A stretch of DNA of 61,445 bases from Nocardiopsis listeri NBRC 13360 (GTDB lineage: Bacteria > Actinomycetota > Actinomycetes > Streptosporangiales > Streptosporangiaceae), in contig NZ_BCSH01000051.1 in assembly GCF_001570765.1 (NCBI RefSeq), positions 1 through 61,445 on the forward strand, given 5' to 3'. The position numbers were made by a program, and so were the translations under genes. Shown here piece after piece: positions 44,641 to 53,372 of this stretch (its first letter is position 1; every line of letters starts with the position of its first letter). A model generated the notes under the pieces. That model was given only the letters and a program-made list of their open reading frames with translations. It was not told the DNA's origin and did not search any database.

Positions 44641-45596
44641 GCGGTCTCCTCCTCGTGGGTGTCGCGAGAGGCGCCGGTCAGGGCGAAGAACACCTCGTCC
44701 AGGCTCGGCAGGTGCAGGGAGAACTCGGTGACCCGTATGTTCGCCTCGCGCAGGGCACGGGCCAGTTCCCAGGCGGTGGCGTCGCCATCGACCGGGACGG
44801 ACAGGGTGTGGCCGCCCGTGTGGTCGGGCGCGCGGCCGGTGACCCGCTCCATGGCCAGGGCGGCGGTCGGAACCAGGGCGGGGTCGGTGGGGCGCAGCGA
44901 GACGGCCTGACCGCCGACCACGCGTTTGAGTTCGGCCGGGGTGCCGTCGGCGATCACCCGGCCGTGGTCGATCACGGCGATGGCGTCGGCCAGCGCGTCG
45001 GCCTCCTCCAAATACTGGGTGGTGAGCAGGACGGTGGTGCCCTCGGCGGTGAGTTCGCGGACCATGCGCCACAGTTCCTCGCGTTTGCCCGGGTCCAGGC
45101 CGACCGAGGGTTCGTCGAGGAAGACCACGTGGGGTCGGCCCACGAGCGAGGCCGCCAGGTCCAGCCGGCGTCGCATCCCTCCGGAGTAGGTGGTGACCGG
45201 ACGCCGGGCGGCGTCGGTGAGTTCGAAGCGTTCGAGGAGTCGGTGGGCCCGGTCTGTGGCCCCGGCCTTGCCCAGGTCCAGGAGTCGGCCGATCAGGACC
45301 AGGTTGGCCGTGCCGGTCAGCTCCTCGTCGAGCATGCAGCCCTGCCCGGTGAGCCCGATCAGTCGACGCACTCGGGCCGCCTCGCGGACGACGTCGTGGC
45401 CGCCGACGGTGGCGGTGCCCTCGTCGGGGCGGGCGAGGGTGGCCAGGATCCGGATGGCGGTGGTCTTGCCCGCTCCGTTGGGGCCCAGGACGCCGAGGAC
45501 GGAACCGGGATGGGCGGACAGGTCCACCCCGGCAAGCGCGGTCGTCTTCCCGAACCGTTTCACCAGCCCCCGGGCGTGGAAGGCGTAGTCGGTCAT
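44637..45596 (-). CDS. ABC transporter ATP-binding protein (DrrA type)
   Basis: The 319-aa product has Walker A GPNGAGKTT (about residues 39-47), signature TYSGGMRRRL, Walker B VVFLDEPSVGLDP and an LTTQYLEEAD H-loop region with Gln in place of the usual His. The last 80 residues are the DrrA-type C-terminal domain. The ATG at 45596 has GAGG upstream; GTG at 45608 is possible. It is divergent from a long TetR regulator, which probably controls it, as for drug exporters. The permease partner is interrupted. Confidence 0.9.
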   Translation of the reverse strand: MTDYAFHARGLVKRFGKTTALAGVDLSAHPGSVLGVLGPNGAGKTTAIRILATLARPDEGTATVGGHDVVREAARVRRLIGLTGQGCMLDEELTGTANLVLIGRLLDLGKAGATDRAHRLLERFELTDAARRPVTTYSGGMRRRLDLAASLVGRPHVVFLDEPSVGLDPGKREELWRMVRELTAEGTTVLLTTQYLEEADALADAIAVIDHGRVIADGTPAELKRVVGGQAVSLRPTDPALVPTAALAMERVTGRAPDHTGGHTLSVPVDGDATAWELARALREANIRVTEFSLHLPSLDEVFFALTGASRDTHEEETA

Positions 45597-45723
45597 GGTG
45601 TGCCTCACTCGCTTTCGCAGCGGTGTTCAACTTGAAATGATGGCGTCATCTGGATGGTTAAGGTATCCGAGTGTTTGCGGTATCTCAACGTAGGATGGGT
45701 GGCACACCGCGGCTAGGAGGACG

Positions 45724-46791
45724 ATGGTTCGGCTCAACAGGGCCCAGCAGCAGGAACACAATCGGGCGAAGGTGCTCGCCGCGGCCCGCGAGGAGTTCGC
45801 CGAACACGGATTCCGTGGCACCGGCATCGACCGCATCGCCGCGCGCGCCGAACTCACCCGCGGGGCCGTCTACTCCAACTTCCCGGGCAAGCGCGCCCTG
45901 TACTTCGCAGCCCTGGCCCAGGCCGCCGAAGAGACCCCACCGGGGAAGATCGACGACACCACCGTCGAACGGGCCCTGGGCGACTTCGCCCGCTCCCGGG
46001 TGGCCCGACCGCCCATCGGCGGCGACGAACGAGCGGGCGCCGACGTCATGGCCGAGATCACCGCCGACGCCCGGTTGGGCTCGGTCTTCGCCCGACTCGC
46101 CATGCTGGAGTCGGTCCTGCTCGGTATCGCCCTGGAACACCTGGATCCGCGTGGTCGCCGCGTCCGGGTGGCGCAGAGCGTGCTCACCACCTTGCATGGG
46201 GCGGAGCGGCTCGCCGCCGCGGCGCCCGGCTTCACCGACCCCTTCGCGGTCATCCGCGCCTGTGAGCACCTGGCCGAACTCGACCTGGAGGACGCCTGGC
46301 CGCTGCCGCACATCGCCCACGTCCCACTCGCTCGGGCCGCGAACGAGCCCTGGGAGGCCCCCACCGGGTTCGACCTGCTGACCCGCGCATCGGTGACGGT
46401 GGACACCGGGATCGTGGTGGTGCTCGGTCCGCACCGGCTGGAGGCGTTGGAGGAGGCTCTGCGCGCCGCGCCCGAGGGTGCGCCGGTCACCCTGGTCCCG
46501 GTCACCGACGATCCGGGTGAACTCCTGCCGCTGATCCGACTGGTCGTCGCCGAGCTGCGGGGGCACCTGTCCCGGGCCTTCCCGGCCCGGGCGTGGACCC
46601 GGGCGCGGATCGTGCCGGAGTCCGACGTCGCCGCCATGGCCGGCGTGGTCGACCCGGATGGAGAGACCGAGTCCGCGCTGTGGGTCGAAGACGGCCGGAT
46701 CGTCGCTCGGGCCGAGGGGCGGGGCGCGGGTCACGCGGTGGCCGCCTTCGCCGCCGACCCCGTGCGGACGGGTGCGGCGACCGCGGACTGA
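45724..46791 (+). CDS. TetR-family regulator with a long C-terminal extension
   Basis: The 355-aa product has an N-terminal TetR HTH (about residues 12-60, AREEFAEHGFRGTGIDRIAA then TRGAVYSNFPGKRALYFAAL, shortened here), but it is much longer than the usual 190-220 aa. The C-terminal part (about 210-355) is hydrophobic, alternates strands and helices, and ends with a negatively charged patch; I do not recognise it. AGGAGG precedes the ATG at 45724. It is divergent from the DrrAB-like exporter and likely represses it. Direct repeats GGTATC at 45662-45667 and 45679-45684 lie in the gap. Confidence 0.82.
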   Translation: MVRLNRAQQQEHNRAKVLAAAREEFAEHGFRGTGIDRIAARAELTRGAVYSNFPGKRALYFAALAQAAEETPPGKIDDTTVERALGDFARSRVARPPIGGDERAGADVMAEITADARLGSVFARLAMLESVLLGIALEHLDPRGRRVRVAQSVLTTLHGAERLAAAAPGFTDPFAVIRACEHLAELDLEDAWPLPHIAHVPLARAANEPWEAPTGFDLLTRASVTVDTGIVVVLGPHRLEALEEALRAAPEGAPVTLVPVTDDPGELLPLIRLVVAELRGHLSRAFPARAWTRARIVPESDVAAMAGVVDPDGETESALWVEDGRIVARAEGRGAGHAVAAFAADPVRTGAATAD

Positions 46792-46999
46792 GGGGGAGCC
46801 ATCCCGAGTGGGCCCCGCCGTGTGGTTCCAGGCCCCGGTCTCGTGGTCGGGGTGGCGCTCGTGCCGGGAGACCCGGACCCCGCGTGGAGCGTGGGCGTCG
46901 AAGGCGACGTTCCTGCTGCCGGGGTGGGCCCCCGATACGAGGATTCCCGCACCTCGGGACCGACCGACCGCCGGAACCGACCCTCCCGGGCCGGCCGTC

Positions 47000-47800
47000 T
47001 CACCACAGCGCGAGTACCCGACCGGGTCCGCCCGAGGCGTCCAGGCCGGGCAGCACCCCCACCGTGAGCGTCGCGCCCATGGGAGGCAAGCGGTCCAACC
47101 CCGTCAGCGCCTCCAACCCCCACCGGTCGGCGCGGCCGATCGCCTCGTGGGCGGGGAAGTCGGTCGAGTTCCCCGGGTCGCTGCTCAAGGTGTCCACCCC
47201 GAAACCGGCCACTGAGCGCCGCTCCACCAGGAACTCGCACACCTGTGGTGAGAAGCCGGGGAAGTGCCAGGAACCGTCCTGGTCCAGACCCCGTACCGCC
47301 GCGTCGCCCTCGGCCCACCTGGCGCTCCACCCCGAACACATCAACACCGCCGTGCCCTCGGGGATCGGCCCGTGTTCGCGCTCGAACGCGAGCACGTCGT
47401 CCACTCCCACCGTGGTGTCGGGATCCTGCGCCGCGCGCTCCCGGATGTCCAGTACCACCGCCGGCACGACGAGCTCCTCGGGCGTGATGTCGGGCACCAG
47501 CCGTCCGCCGCCGATCACGTGTCCGGGTGCGTCCAGGTGGGTCCCGGTGTGCTCGGTCAGGCTCCATCGTTGCAGGTAGAACCCGAACCCACCCTCCGGT
47601 GCGGGCGGGCTCAACGTCTCACGAGCCGGTTTCACCTCGTCCCAGGATGGCATGTCGGGGGAGATGGTGTGGGTGAGGTCCACGACCCGACCGAACCCGC
47701 CGGGCCACGAACGCACGCCCGCGGGCCGCGTCGGCGTCGGGGCGCGCGTGGCCCCTTCCGTACGCGAACGAACGGTCTCACCGGTTCCGTGCAGACACAT
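47000..47800 (-). CDS. Cyclase-family protein (kynurenine formamidase-like)
   Basis: The 266-aa product has the metal-binding motif HTGTHLDAPGH (at about 83-93) characteristic of the cyclase family, plus the VLDIRERA and GFGVDTLSSDPGNS blocks. Members hydrolyse N-formylkynurenine or related amides or carbamates. The first 35 residues are basic and may be non-conserved. The ATG at 47800 follows AGGAGG. It is divergent from the GH13 gene. Confidence 0.85.
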   Translation of the reverse strand: MCLHGTGETVRSRTEGATRAPTPTRPAGVRSWPGGFGRVVDLTHTISPDMPSWDEVKPARETLSPPAPEGGFGFYLQRWSLTEHTGTHLDAPGHVIGGGRLVPDITPEELVVPAVVLDIRERAAQDPDTTVGVDDVLAFEREHGPIPEGTAVLMCSGWSARWAEGDAAVRGLDQDGSWHFPGFSPQVCEFLVERRSVAGFGVDTLSSDPGNSTDFPAHEAIGRADRWGLEALTGLDRLPPMGATLTVGVLPGLDASGGPGRVLALW

Positions 47801-47859
47801 GGGTCCTCCTGCCGCCTGAGTGGTCTCGCCCGGGATATCCCCGGTGCGCCACCCGCTTC

Positions 47860-47874
47860 AACCGGATTCTGGTT
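47860..47874. promoter_or_regulatory. Imperfect palindrome upstream of the glucosidase gene
   Basis: AACCGGATTCTGGTT matches its own complement in 6 of 7 positions per arm and lies 77 bp upstream of the GH13 start. It is a plausible LacI-type sugar operator, but only on position and shape. Confidence 0.35.
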
Positions 47875-47950
47875 CCGGGTGGCCGTTTCCCTCCCGTTCG
47901 GGCGGTCGGACCGATTGAATGGTCGCAACGTCCAATGGGGGAGGAAGCCC

Positions 47951-49624
47951 ATGCCCGAGGCCGGTGCCGAGTGGTGGAAGTCCAGTGTCGTCTACCAGAT
48001 CTACCCGAGCAGCTTCAACGACAGCAACGGTGACGGGATCGGGGATCTGCCCGGGATCATCGGCAGACTCGACTACCTGAAGCGGCTGGGGGTGGACGTG
48101 GTGTGGCTGTCCCCGGTCTACCCCTCTCCGTGGGACGACAACGGGTACGACATCAGCGACTACATCGACATCGATCCGCGATTCGGCACCCTCCAGGACT
48201 GGGACCGGCTTCGCGATGGACTGCACGAGCGTGGCATGCGTCTGGTGATGGACCTGGTGGTCAACCACACCAGCGACCGGCACCCCTGGTTCGAAGCGTC
48301 CCGCGCAGGGGTCCCCGACAAGGACGACTTCTACTTCTGGCGTCCCGGGACCAAGGGCGGCCCGCCCAACAACTGGGGTTCGGTGTTCTCCGGACCCGCC
48401 TGGACCCATGACCCGGGCCGTGACGAGTACTACCTGCACCTGTTCAGCCCTTCCCAGCCCGATCTGAACTGGGAGAATCCGAAGGTGCGTTCGGCCGTGC
48501 ACGAGGTCGCCCGGTGGTGGTTGGACCGGGGCGCCGACGGTTTCCGCATGGACGTCATCAACTTCGTGTCCAAGAACCCGAAGCTGCCGGACGGCCCGAT
48601 GGTCGGCGATTACGGGATCTTCGCCGACCACGCCATGAACGGTCCCCGACTGCACGAGTTCCTGCACGAGATGCACCGGGAGGTCTTCGACGGCCGTGAC
48701 GTGCTGACCGTCGGTGAGATGCCCGGGGTGAGCGTGGAACAGGCCCGTGTCCACACCAACCCCATCAACCGCGAACTGAACATGGTGTTCCAGTTCGAAC
48801 ACGTGGACCTGGACCACGGCCCCGGCGGCAAGTTCGATCCGCGTCCACTGGACCTGGTCGAGTTCAAGGCCTCACTGAGCCGCTGGCAGACCGGCCTGGG
48901 CGACGTGGGATGGAACAGCCTCTACTTCAACAACCACGACCAGCCGCGGTCGGTCTCGCGTTATGGCGACGACGGGGAGTACCGGGTGGAGTCGGCCAAG
49001 GCCCTGGCCACCACCCTGCACATGATGCAGGGCACCCCGTACGTCTACCAGGGCGAGGAACTGGGCATGACCAACGCCGGCTTCTCCGACATCACCGACC
49101 ACCGGGACCTGGAGACCCTCAACCACCACCGCACCATGGTGGTGACCGGGCGGGTCGACTCCGAGAAGGCGATGGCGGGGATCGCCAGGATGAGCCGGGA
49201 CAACGCCCGTACCCCCATACAGTGGGACGCCTCGGCTCAGGCCGGTTTCACCGACGGAACGCCGTGGATCGCGGTCAACGACAACCACACCGAGATCAAC
49301 GCGGAGGCGGCCGTCGCCGACCCCGACTCGGTCTTCCACCACTACCGGCGCCTGATCGAGCTGCGCAAGGAGCACCCGATCATCGTGCACGGTCGCTACG
49401 CGCCGCTGTTGGAGGACGACCCCCGGGTGTTCGCCTACACCCGTACCCTCGACGGTCGGACCCTGCTGGTGTTGGCCAACTGGAGCGGGGGAGCGGCCCC
49501 GGTGGAGCTGTCGGGGGACATCGTGGGCACCGGTGGGCGGATGCTCATCGGCAACTATCCCGAACCCGAACGGGTGCTCGCCCCGCTGCGCCCCTGGGAG
49601 GCGCGCGTCCACCTCCTGGACTGA
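47951..49624 (+). CDS. GH13 alpha-glucosidase (oligo-1,6-glucosidase type)
   Basis: The 557-aa product is a GH13 enzyme: nucleophile D201 in FRMDVIN, acid/base E256 in VGEMPG and transition-state D330 in NNHDQPR. VVNHTSDRHPWF and the FRMD block place it with oligo-1,6-glucosidases and sucrose isomerases. A C-terminal beta domain closes the protein. There is no signal peptide, so it acts inside the cell on imported oligosaccharides. The ATG at 47951 follows GGGAGGAA. A 12-bp terminator follows. Confidence 0.93.
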   Translation: MPEAGAEWWKSSVVYQIYPSSFNDSNGDGIGDLPGIIGRLDYLKRLGVDVVWLSPVYPSPWDDNGYDISDYIDIDPRFGTLQDWDRLRDGLHERGMRLVMDLVVNHTSDRHPWFEASRAGVPDKDDFYFWRPGTKGGPPNNWGSVFSGPAWTHDPGRDEYYLHLFSPSQPDLNWENPKVRSAVHEVARWWLDRGADGFRMDVINFVSKNPKLPDGPMVGDYGIFADHAMNGPRLHEFLHEMHREVFDGRDVLTVGEMPGVSVEQARVHTNPINRELNMVFQFEHVDLDHGPGGKFDPRPLDLVEFKASLSRWQTGLGDVGWNSLYFNNHDQPRSVSRYGDDGEYRVESAKALATTLHMMQGTPYVYQGEELGMTNAGFSDITDHRDLETLNHHRTMVVTGRVDSEKAMAGIARMSRDNARTPIQWDASAQAGFTDGTPWIAVNDNHTEINAEAAVADPDSVFHHYRRLIELRKEHPIIVHGRYAPLLEDDPRVFAYTRTLDGRTLLVLANWSGGAAPVELSGDIVGTGGRMLIGNYPEPERVLAPLRPWEARVHLLD

Positions 49625-49646
49625 GCCTCGATCGACGTTTCGTCCG

Positions 49647-49676
49647 CGGGCCGATCACCGGATCGTGATCGGCCCG
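49647..49676 (+). terminator. Terminator of the glucosidase gene
   Basis: A perfect 12-bp stem (49647-49658 against 49665-49676) with a 6-nt loop CGGATC, then TTCG, begins 22 bp past the stop of the GH13 gene. Confidence 0.85.
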
Positions 49677-49741
49677 TTCGTCGCCCAGGCCCGATCCGTC
49701 AGTACGGTGTTGTAGGCCGAGCGAGCGGATTGGGAGCTTTC

Positions 49742-50893
49742 ATGAGGGTCGTCATCGTCGGAGCCGGTGTGGGCGGGCTCGCCCTGGCCCGCGGACTGCT
49801 CGACCAGGGGCACGAGGTCGAGGTGCACGAACGCGCGACGGGGCCGCGCACCGGTGGGGCCGGGTTGGGCCTGTGCTCCAACGGTGTGGCCGCCCTGGAC
49901 GCGCTCGGGATCGAGGTGTCCGGGATCGGCCGCCGTCTGGACGGCCTGGAGAACCGTGATCCCTCCGGCCGTGTGCGCTACACCCTGGACGTGGAGGCGG
50001 CCCGCGAACACTACGGCTTCGAGGCGCGCACCGTGCCCCGGCGGGACCTGCTGGCGCTGCTCGCCTCCGGTCTGCCCGAGGGCACCATCCGCTACGGGCG
50101 GATCTGTACCCGGGTGCGGGTGAACCCGGACGGTTCGGTGAGCGCGCTGTTCGGCGACGGGACCTCCGCCGACGGTGACGTGGTGGTGGGCGCCGATGGG
50201 GTGCGTTCGGCCGCCCGACGCGACCTGTGGGACGGCGACCCGGTCCGCCCCACCGGGTGGGCCAGTTGGCAGGCGTTGACCGAGGTGCCCATGGACGCCG
50301 CAGAGGGCACGGTCGCGGCGGTGGTCCAGGGCCGCCAGGGCATGTGCGGGATCATGCCGGCCGGGGACGGGCTGGTGCAGTGGTGGTTCGACGTGCGCTG
50401 GCGTTCGGGCATGCGGCATCCGGTGTCCCCGGCGAGTGTGCTGCGCCGACTCTTCGGTGACTGGACGGACCCCTGGGTGCGCGCGGTCCTGGAGCACGCC
50501 GCCGACGACGAACCCGAACTGTTCGAACACGTCCGGCACCGGGTGCCGCGGGTTTGGGGCGAGGGCGGGGCGACCCTGCTGGGCGACGCCGCGCACACGT
50601 TCCCTCCCTCCACCGCGCAGGGCGCCAACCAGGCATTGGAGGACGCCTGGGCGCTCACCCGGGTACTGGGTGAGGAGGGGGTCGAACGCGATCCCGCGTG
50701 GGCGCTGCGTCGGTACGAAAAGGCTCGCCGCGGCCCGGCCTCACTCGCCTCGATGGCCTCCGGCGCGGAGGCGATCATGCGTTTGGCCCCACCGCGTTTC
50801 CTGGGTCGTGAACGGCTCGGAGCCATGGCCACCCGGCGGTTCATCGGCTATCTGGGCGGTGTGAGCAACGTGCTGACCGACCGCACTCCCTGA
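49742..50893 (+). CDS. FAD-dependent monooxygenase
   Basis: The 383-aa product is a class A flavin monooxygenase. GAGVGGLALARGL (residues 7-19) is the FAD Rossmann motif, VVGADGVRSAARR is the DG motif, and LLGDAAHTFPPSTAQGAN carries the GD motif for the ribityl chain. It probably hydroxylates an aromatic or polyketide-like substrate. GGGAG precedes the ATG at 49742; TTG at 49730 is a less likely start. Confidence 0.91.
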   Translation: MRVVIVGAGVGGLALARGLLDQGHEVEVHERATGPRTGGAGLGLCSNGVAALDALGIEVSGIGRRLDGLENRDPSGRVRYTLDVEAAREHYGFEARTVPRRDLLALLASGLPEGTIRYGRICTRVRVNPDGSVSALFGDGTSADGDVVVGADGVRSAARRDLWDGDPVRPTGWASWQALTEVPMDAAEGTVAAVVQGRQGMCGIMPAGDGLVQWWFDVRWRSGMRHPVSPASVLRRLFGDWTDPWVRAVLEHAADDEPELFEHVRHRVPRVWGEGGATLLGDAAHTFPPSTAQGANQALEDAWALTRVLGEEGVERDPAWALRRYEKARRGPASLASMASGAEAIMRLAPPRFLGRERLGAMATRRFIGYLGGVSNVLTDRTP

Positions 50894-51112
50894 CCCCCGG
50901 AGGAGGTCCGGAACCGGCTCTATTACCTGCACGGCGCGATGGCGGTCTCCGGGGCGGGAGGGGACCTGGAGTACGTGGCCGGCAGGGAGGGCGACCCCCT
51001 GGGCGAACCGGTGCCGGTCCTCCTGTCGGGCCACAGCCATGGTGGAGTCGTGGAGGAGGCCGCAAGCCCTCCGGGTGAGCCCTACCCCACCGGGGGATCC
51101 GAGGTCCCCTGA
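50894..51112 (+). pseudogene. Possible remnant of an alpha/beta hydrolase
   Basis: In frame after the monooxygenase stop, 72 codons read NRLYYLHGAM and then PVLLSGHSHGGVVEEAA before a stop at 51110-51112. GHSHGG is the shape of a serine hydrolase nucleophile elbow and HGAM could be the oxyanion strand. There is no start codon for most of it; an ATG at 50939 gives 57 residues. A decayed hydrolase fragment is likely, but chance reading in GC-rich DNA cannot be excluded. Confidence 0.3.
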
Positions 51113-51163
51113 GCCTCGAAACGGGTCCGGGCGCGGGTTCGGATTTTTTGGGATCGGCTCAAG

Positions 51164-51182
51164 TGAGGTTAGACTAACCTTG
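51164..51182. promoter_or_regulatory. DtxR/IdeR-type iron box upstream of the siderophore operon
   Basis: TGAGGTTAGACTAACCTTG matches 15 of 19 positions of the consensus TTAGGTTAGSCTAACCTAA. It overlaps a likely -10 box (TAGACT, 51170-51175) with TTGGGA at 51148-51153 as -35 and a 16-bp spacer. Repression by an iron-loaded DtxR/IdeR protein is expected. Confidence 0.8.
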
Positions 51183-51285
51183 GTTGTGGTCGGGTTCGTC
51201 CTGATACGCCCGGCTTTCGTGCTGCCCGGACTCGGGCGCTCCCCCGGTACGAAACGGCCCGCCGAGTACGACGAGGTCGCATCCC

Positions 51286-52335
51286 GTGACGAAGAAAGCA
51301 GTGAGCATGAACCCCACTCTGCGCCGCTTCGGCGGTCTCGGCCTCACCACCGCCCTGGCACTGGGCCTGGTCGCCTGCGGTACCGACGACAGCGGCGTTG
51401 ACGGCGACGCGGCCCCCGCCGACGGCACCTTCCCGATCGAGATGGAGAGCGCGCTGGGGACCGCCGAGATCCCCGAGCGGCCCGAACGCGTGGTCACCCT
51501 CGGCCAGGGATCGGCCGAGACCTCCATCGCCCTGGGCGTGGTCCCGGTGGGAATCGAGAGCTACGAGTGGGGCGCCGACGACACCGGCTACCTGCCCTGG
51601 ATCCACGAGGCCGTCACCGAGTCCGGCGAAGAACTCCCCGAACAGTTCGCGGGCGCCGCCGACATCGACTTCGAAGCGATCATCGAACTCGCCCCCGATG
51701 TCATCCTCGCCCCCTGGTCCGGCATCACCCAGGAGGACTTCGACATCCTCAACGACATCGCCCCCACGGTCGCCTACCCCGACCTGCCGTGGAGCACCGA
51801 CTGGGACCAGCAGATCGAGATCATCGGCGAGGCGCTCGGGAAGCCGGAGGAGGCCACCGGCCTCGTCACCGAGATCGAGGACACCTTCGAGCAGGCCGCC
51901 GCGGACCACCCCGAGTTCGCCGACCTGTCCTTCTCCTACGTCTACACCGACGGCCCCGGCACCCTCGGCGTCTTCCTGCCCGACGAACAGCGCGTGGCCA
52001 TGGTCCGCGGCCTGGGCCTGGAGGTCGACCCGATCGTCGAGACCTTCCCCGAGACCGAGGGCACCGACTCGGCCCTCATCGGGTTGGAGAACGCCGACCA
52101 ACTCTCCGACAGCGACCTGATCTTCACCTTCTACAGCGACCCCGAGTCGCGCGCGGAGATCGAGGAGCAGGAGCTGTACGCGGCCATCCCCGCGATCGAG
52201 GACGGTGCGGTGGTCGCCAGTGAGGACAACGCCTTCGTCACCGCCTCCTCCCTGATCAACCCGCTCACCGTTCCGTGGACCATCGACCGGTACGTGCCCC
52301 TCATCGAAGAGGCCGCCGCCGAGATCGACGACTGA
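51286..52335 (+). CDS. Iron-siderophore ABC transporter substrate-binding lipoprotein
   Basis: The 349-aa product is a FecB/FepB-type periplasmic-binding-like lipoprotein, anchored at the outer face of the membrane. The signal peptide ends in the lipobox LVAC with C31. The two-lobed body with PERPERVVTLGQG and ELAPDVILAPW belongs to the helical-backbone metal-receptor family. GTG at 51286 (GAGG upstream) or ATG at 51307 are possible starts. It opens a four-gene operon with two FecCD permeases and an ATPase. Confidence 0.92.
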   Translation: MTKKAVSMNPTLRRFGGLGLTTALALGLVACGTDDSGVDGDAAPADGTFPIEMESALGTAEIPERPERVVTLGQGSAETSIALGVVPVGIESYEWGADDTGYLPWIHEAVTESGEELPEQFAGAADIDFEAIIELAPDVILAPWSGITQEDFDILNDIAPTVAYPDLPWSTDWDQQIEIIGEALGKPEEATGLVTEIEDTFEQAAADHPEFADLSFSYVYTDGPGTLGVFLPDEQRVAMVRGLGLEVDPIVETFPETEGTDSALIGLENADQLSDSDLIFTFYSDPESRAEIEEQELYAAIPAIEDGAVVASEDNAFVTASSLINPLTVPWTIDRYVPLIEEAAAEIDD

Positions 52336-52352
52336 CCCATCGCCAGGTGAAC

Positions 52353-53372
52353 GTGAAGACACGCACGACGGCACCGCCCAAGGCCGGGCCCGTCCGCGCC
52401 ACGCTCATGTTGGGCGTGGGCGTGGCGGCCCTGGCCGGGGCGGTTCTGCTCAGTCTGGTCGCGGGCAGCAAGCCCACGCCTCCGCTGGAGGTGCTGGGGG
52501 TGTTCACCGGTGGCGCCGACCCCTACATCGTCACCGTGGTGGAGAGCCGGATCCCCCGGACGATCGTCGGTGTGCTGGCCGGTGCCGCCCTGGCGCTGGC
52601 AGGCACGCTCATGCAGGGCGTCACCCGCAACCCGCTGGCCGACCCCGGTCTGCTGGGCGTGAACGCGGGTGCCGCGGCGGCCGTGGTGACCGCCACCGCA
52701 CTGCTCGGGCCCACCTCGGTCACCGGAACGGTCTGGTGGGCGCTGCCCGGTGCCCTGCTGGCCGGACTGGCCGCCTACACCGTGGGAACCCGCGGCGGCG
52801 ACGGGGGTATGGTGCGTCTGCTGCTGGCGGGCGCGGTCGTCTCGGCCGTCCTCACCGCCTACGTCCAGGCGGTGGCGCTCAGCATGCCCGACGTCTTCGA
52901 CAGCTACCGCTACTGGGTGGTGGGCTCCCTGGCCGGACGTGGCGTGGACGTGGTCCTCGCGGTCCTGCCGGTCATCGGCCTGGGCCTGGTCCTGGCCCTG
53001 TTCGTCATGGGCGGCCTCAACGCCTTGGCCCTAGGGGACGAGGCGGCCGTGGCCACCGGGGCCAACGTCACCGTCACCCGGGCCGGCGGTCTTGTCGCCG
53101 GGGTGCTGCTGGCCTCCGGGGCGACCGCCGCGGCGGGCCCCATCGCCTTCGTCGGTTTGGCCGTGCCGCATGTGGTGCGCTCCCTGGTGGGGGTGGACTT
53201 TCGTGTCCAGGTGCCCTTCGCGGCGCTGGTCGGTCCGACCCTGCTGTTGGTGGCCGACGTGGTGGGGCGCACGGTGGTGCGACCCATGGAACTCATGGTC
53301 GGCGTCGTCACCGCGTTCGTGGGCGCTCCGGTACTGCTGTACGTGCTGCGCAGGACGAAGGGGGCCTCATGA
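52353..53372 (+). CDS. FecCD-family siderophore permease, first subunit
   Basis: The 339-aa product has about ten membrane segments in the FecCD pattern, with GTLMQGVTRNPLADPGLLGV (shortened; about residues 80-100) and GPIAFVGLAVPHVVR typical of the coupling region. It forms half of the channel for ferric-siderophore import. The GTG at 53353-like start is at 52353, with AGG upstream. Its stop overlaps the next start in ATGA. Confidence 0.9.
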   Translation: MKTRTTAPPKAGPVRATLMLGVGVAALAGAVLLSLVAGSKPTPPLEVLGVFTGGADPYIVTVVESRIPRTIVGVLAGAALALAGTLMQGVTRNPLADPGLLGVNAGAAAAVVTATALLGPTSVTGTVWWALPGALLAGLAAYTVGTRGGDGGMVRLLLAGAVVSAVLTAYVQAVALSMPDVFDSYRYWVVGSLAGRGVDVVLAVLPVIGLGLVLALFVMGGLNALALGDEAAVATGANVTVTRAGGLVAGVLLASGATAAAGPIAFVGLAVPHVVRSLVGVDFRVQVPFAALVGPTLLLVADVVGRTVVRPMELMVGVVTAFVGAPVLLYVLRRTKGAS

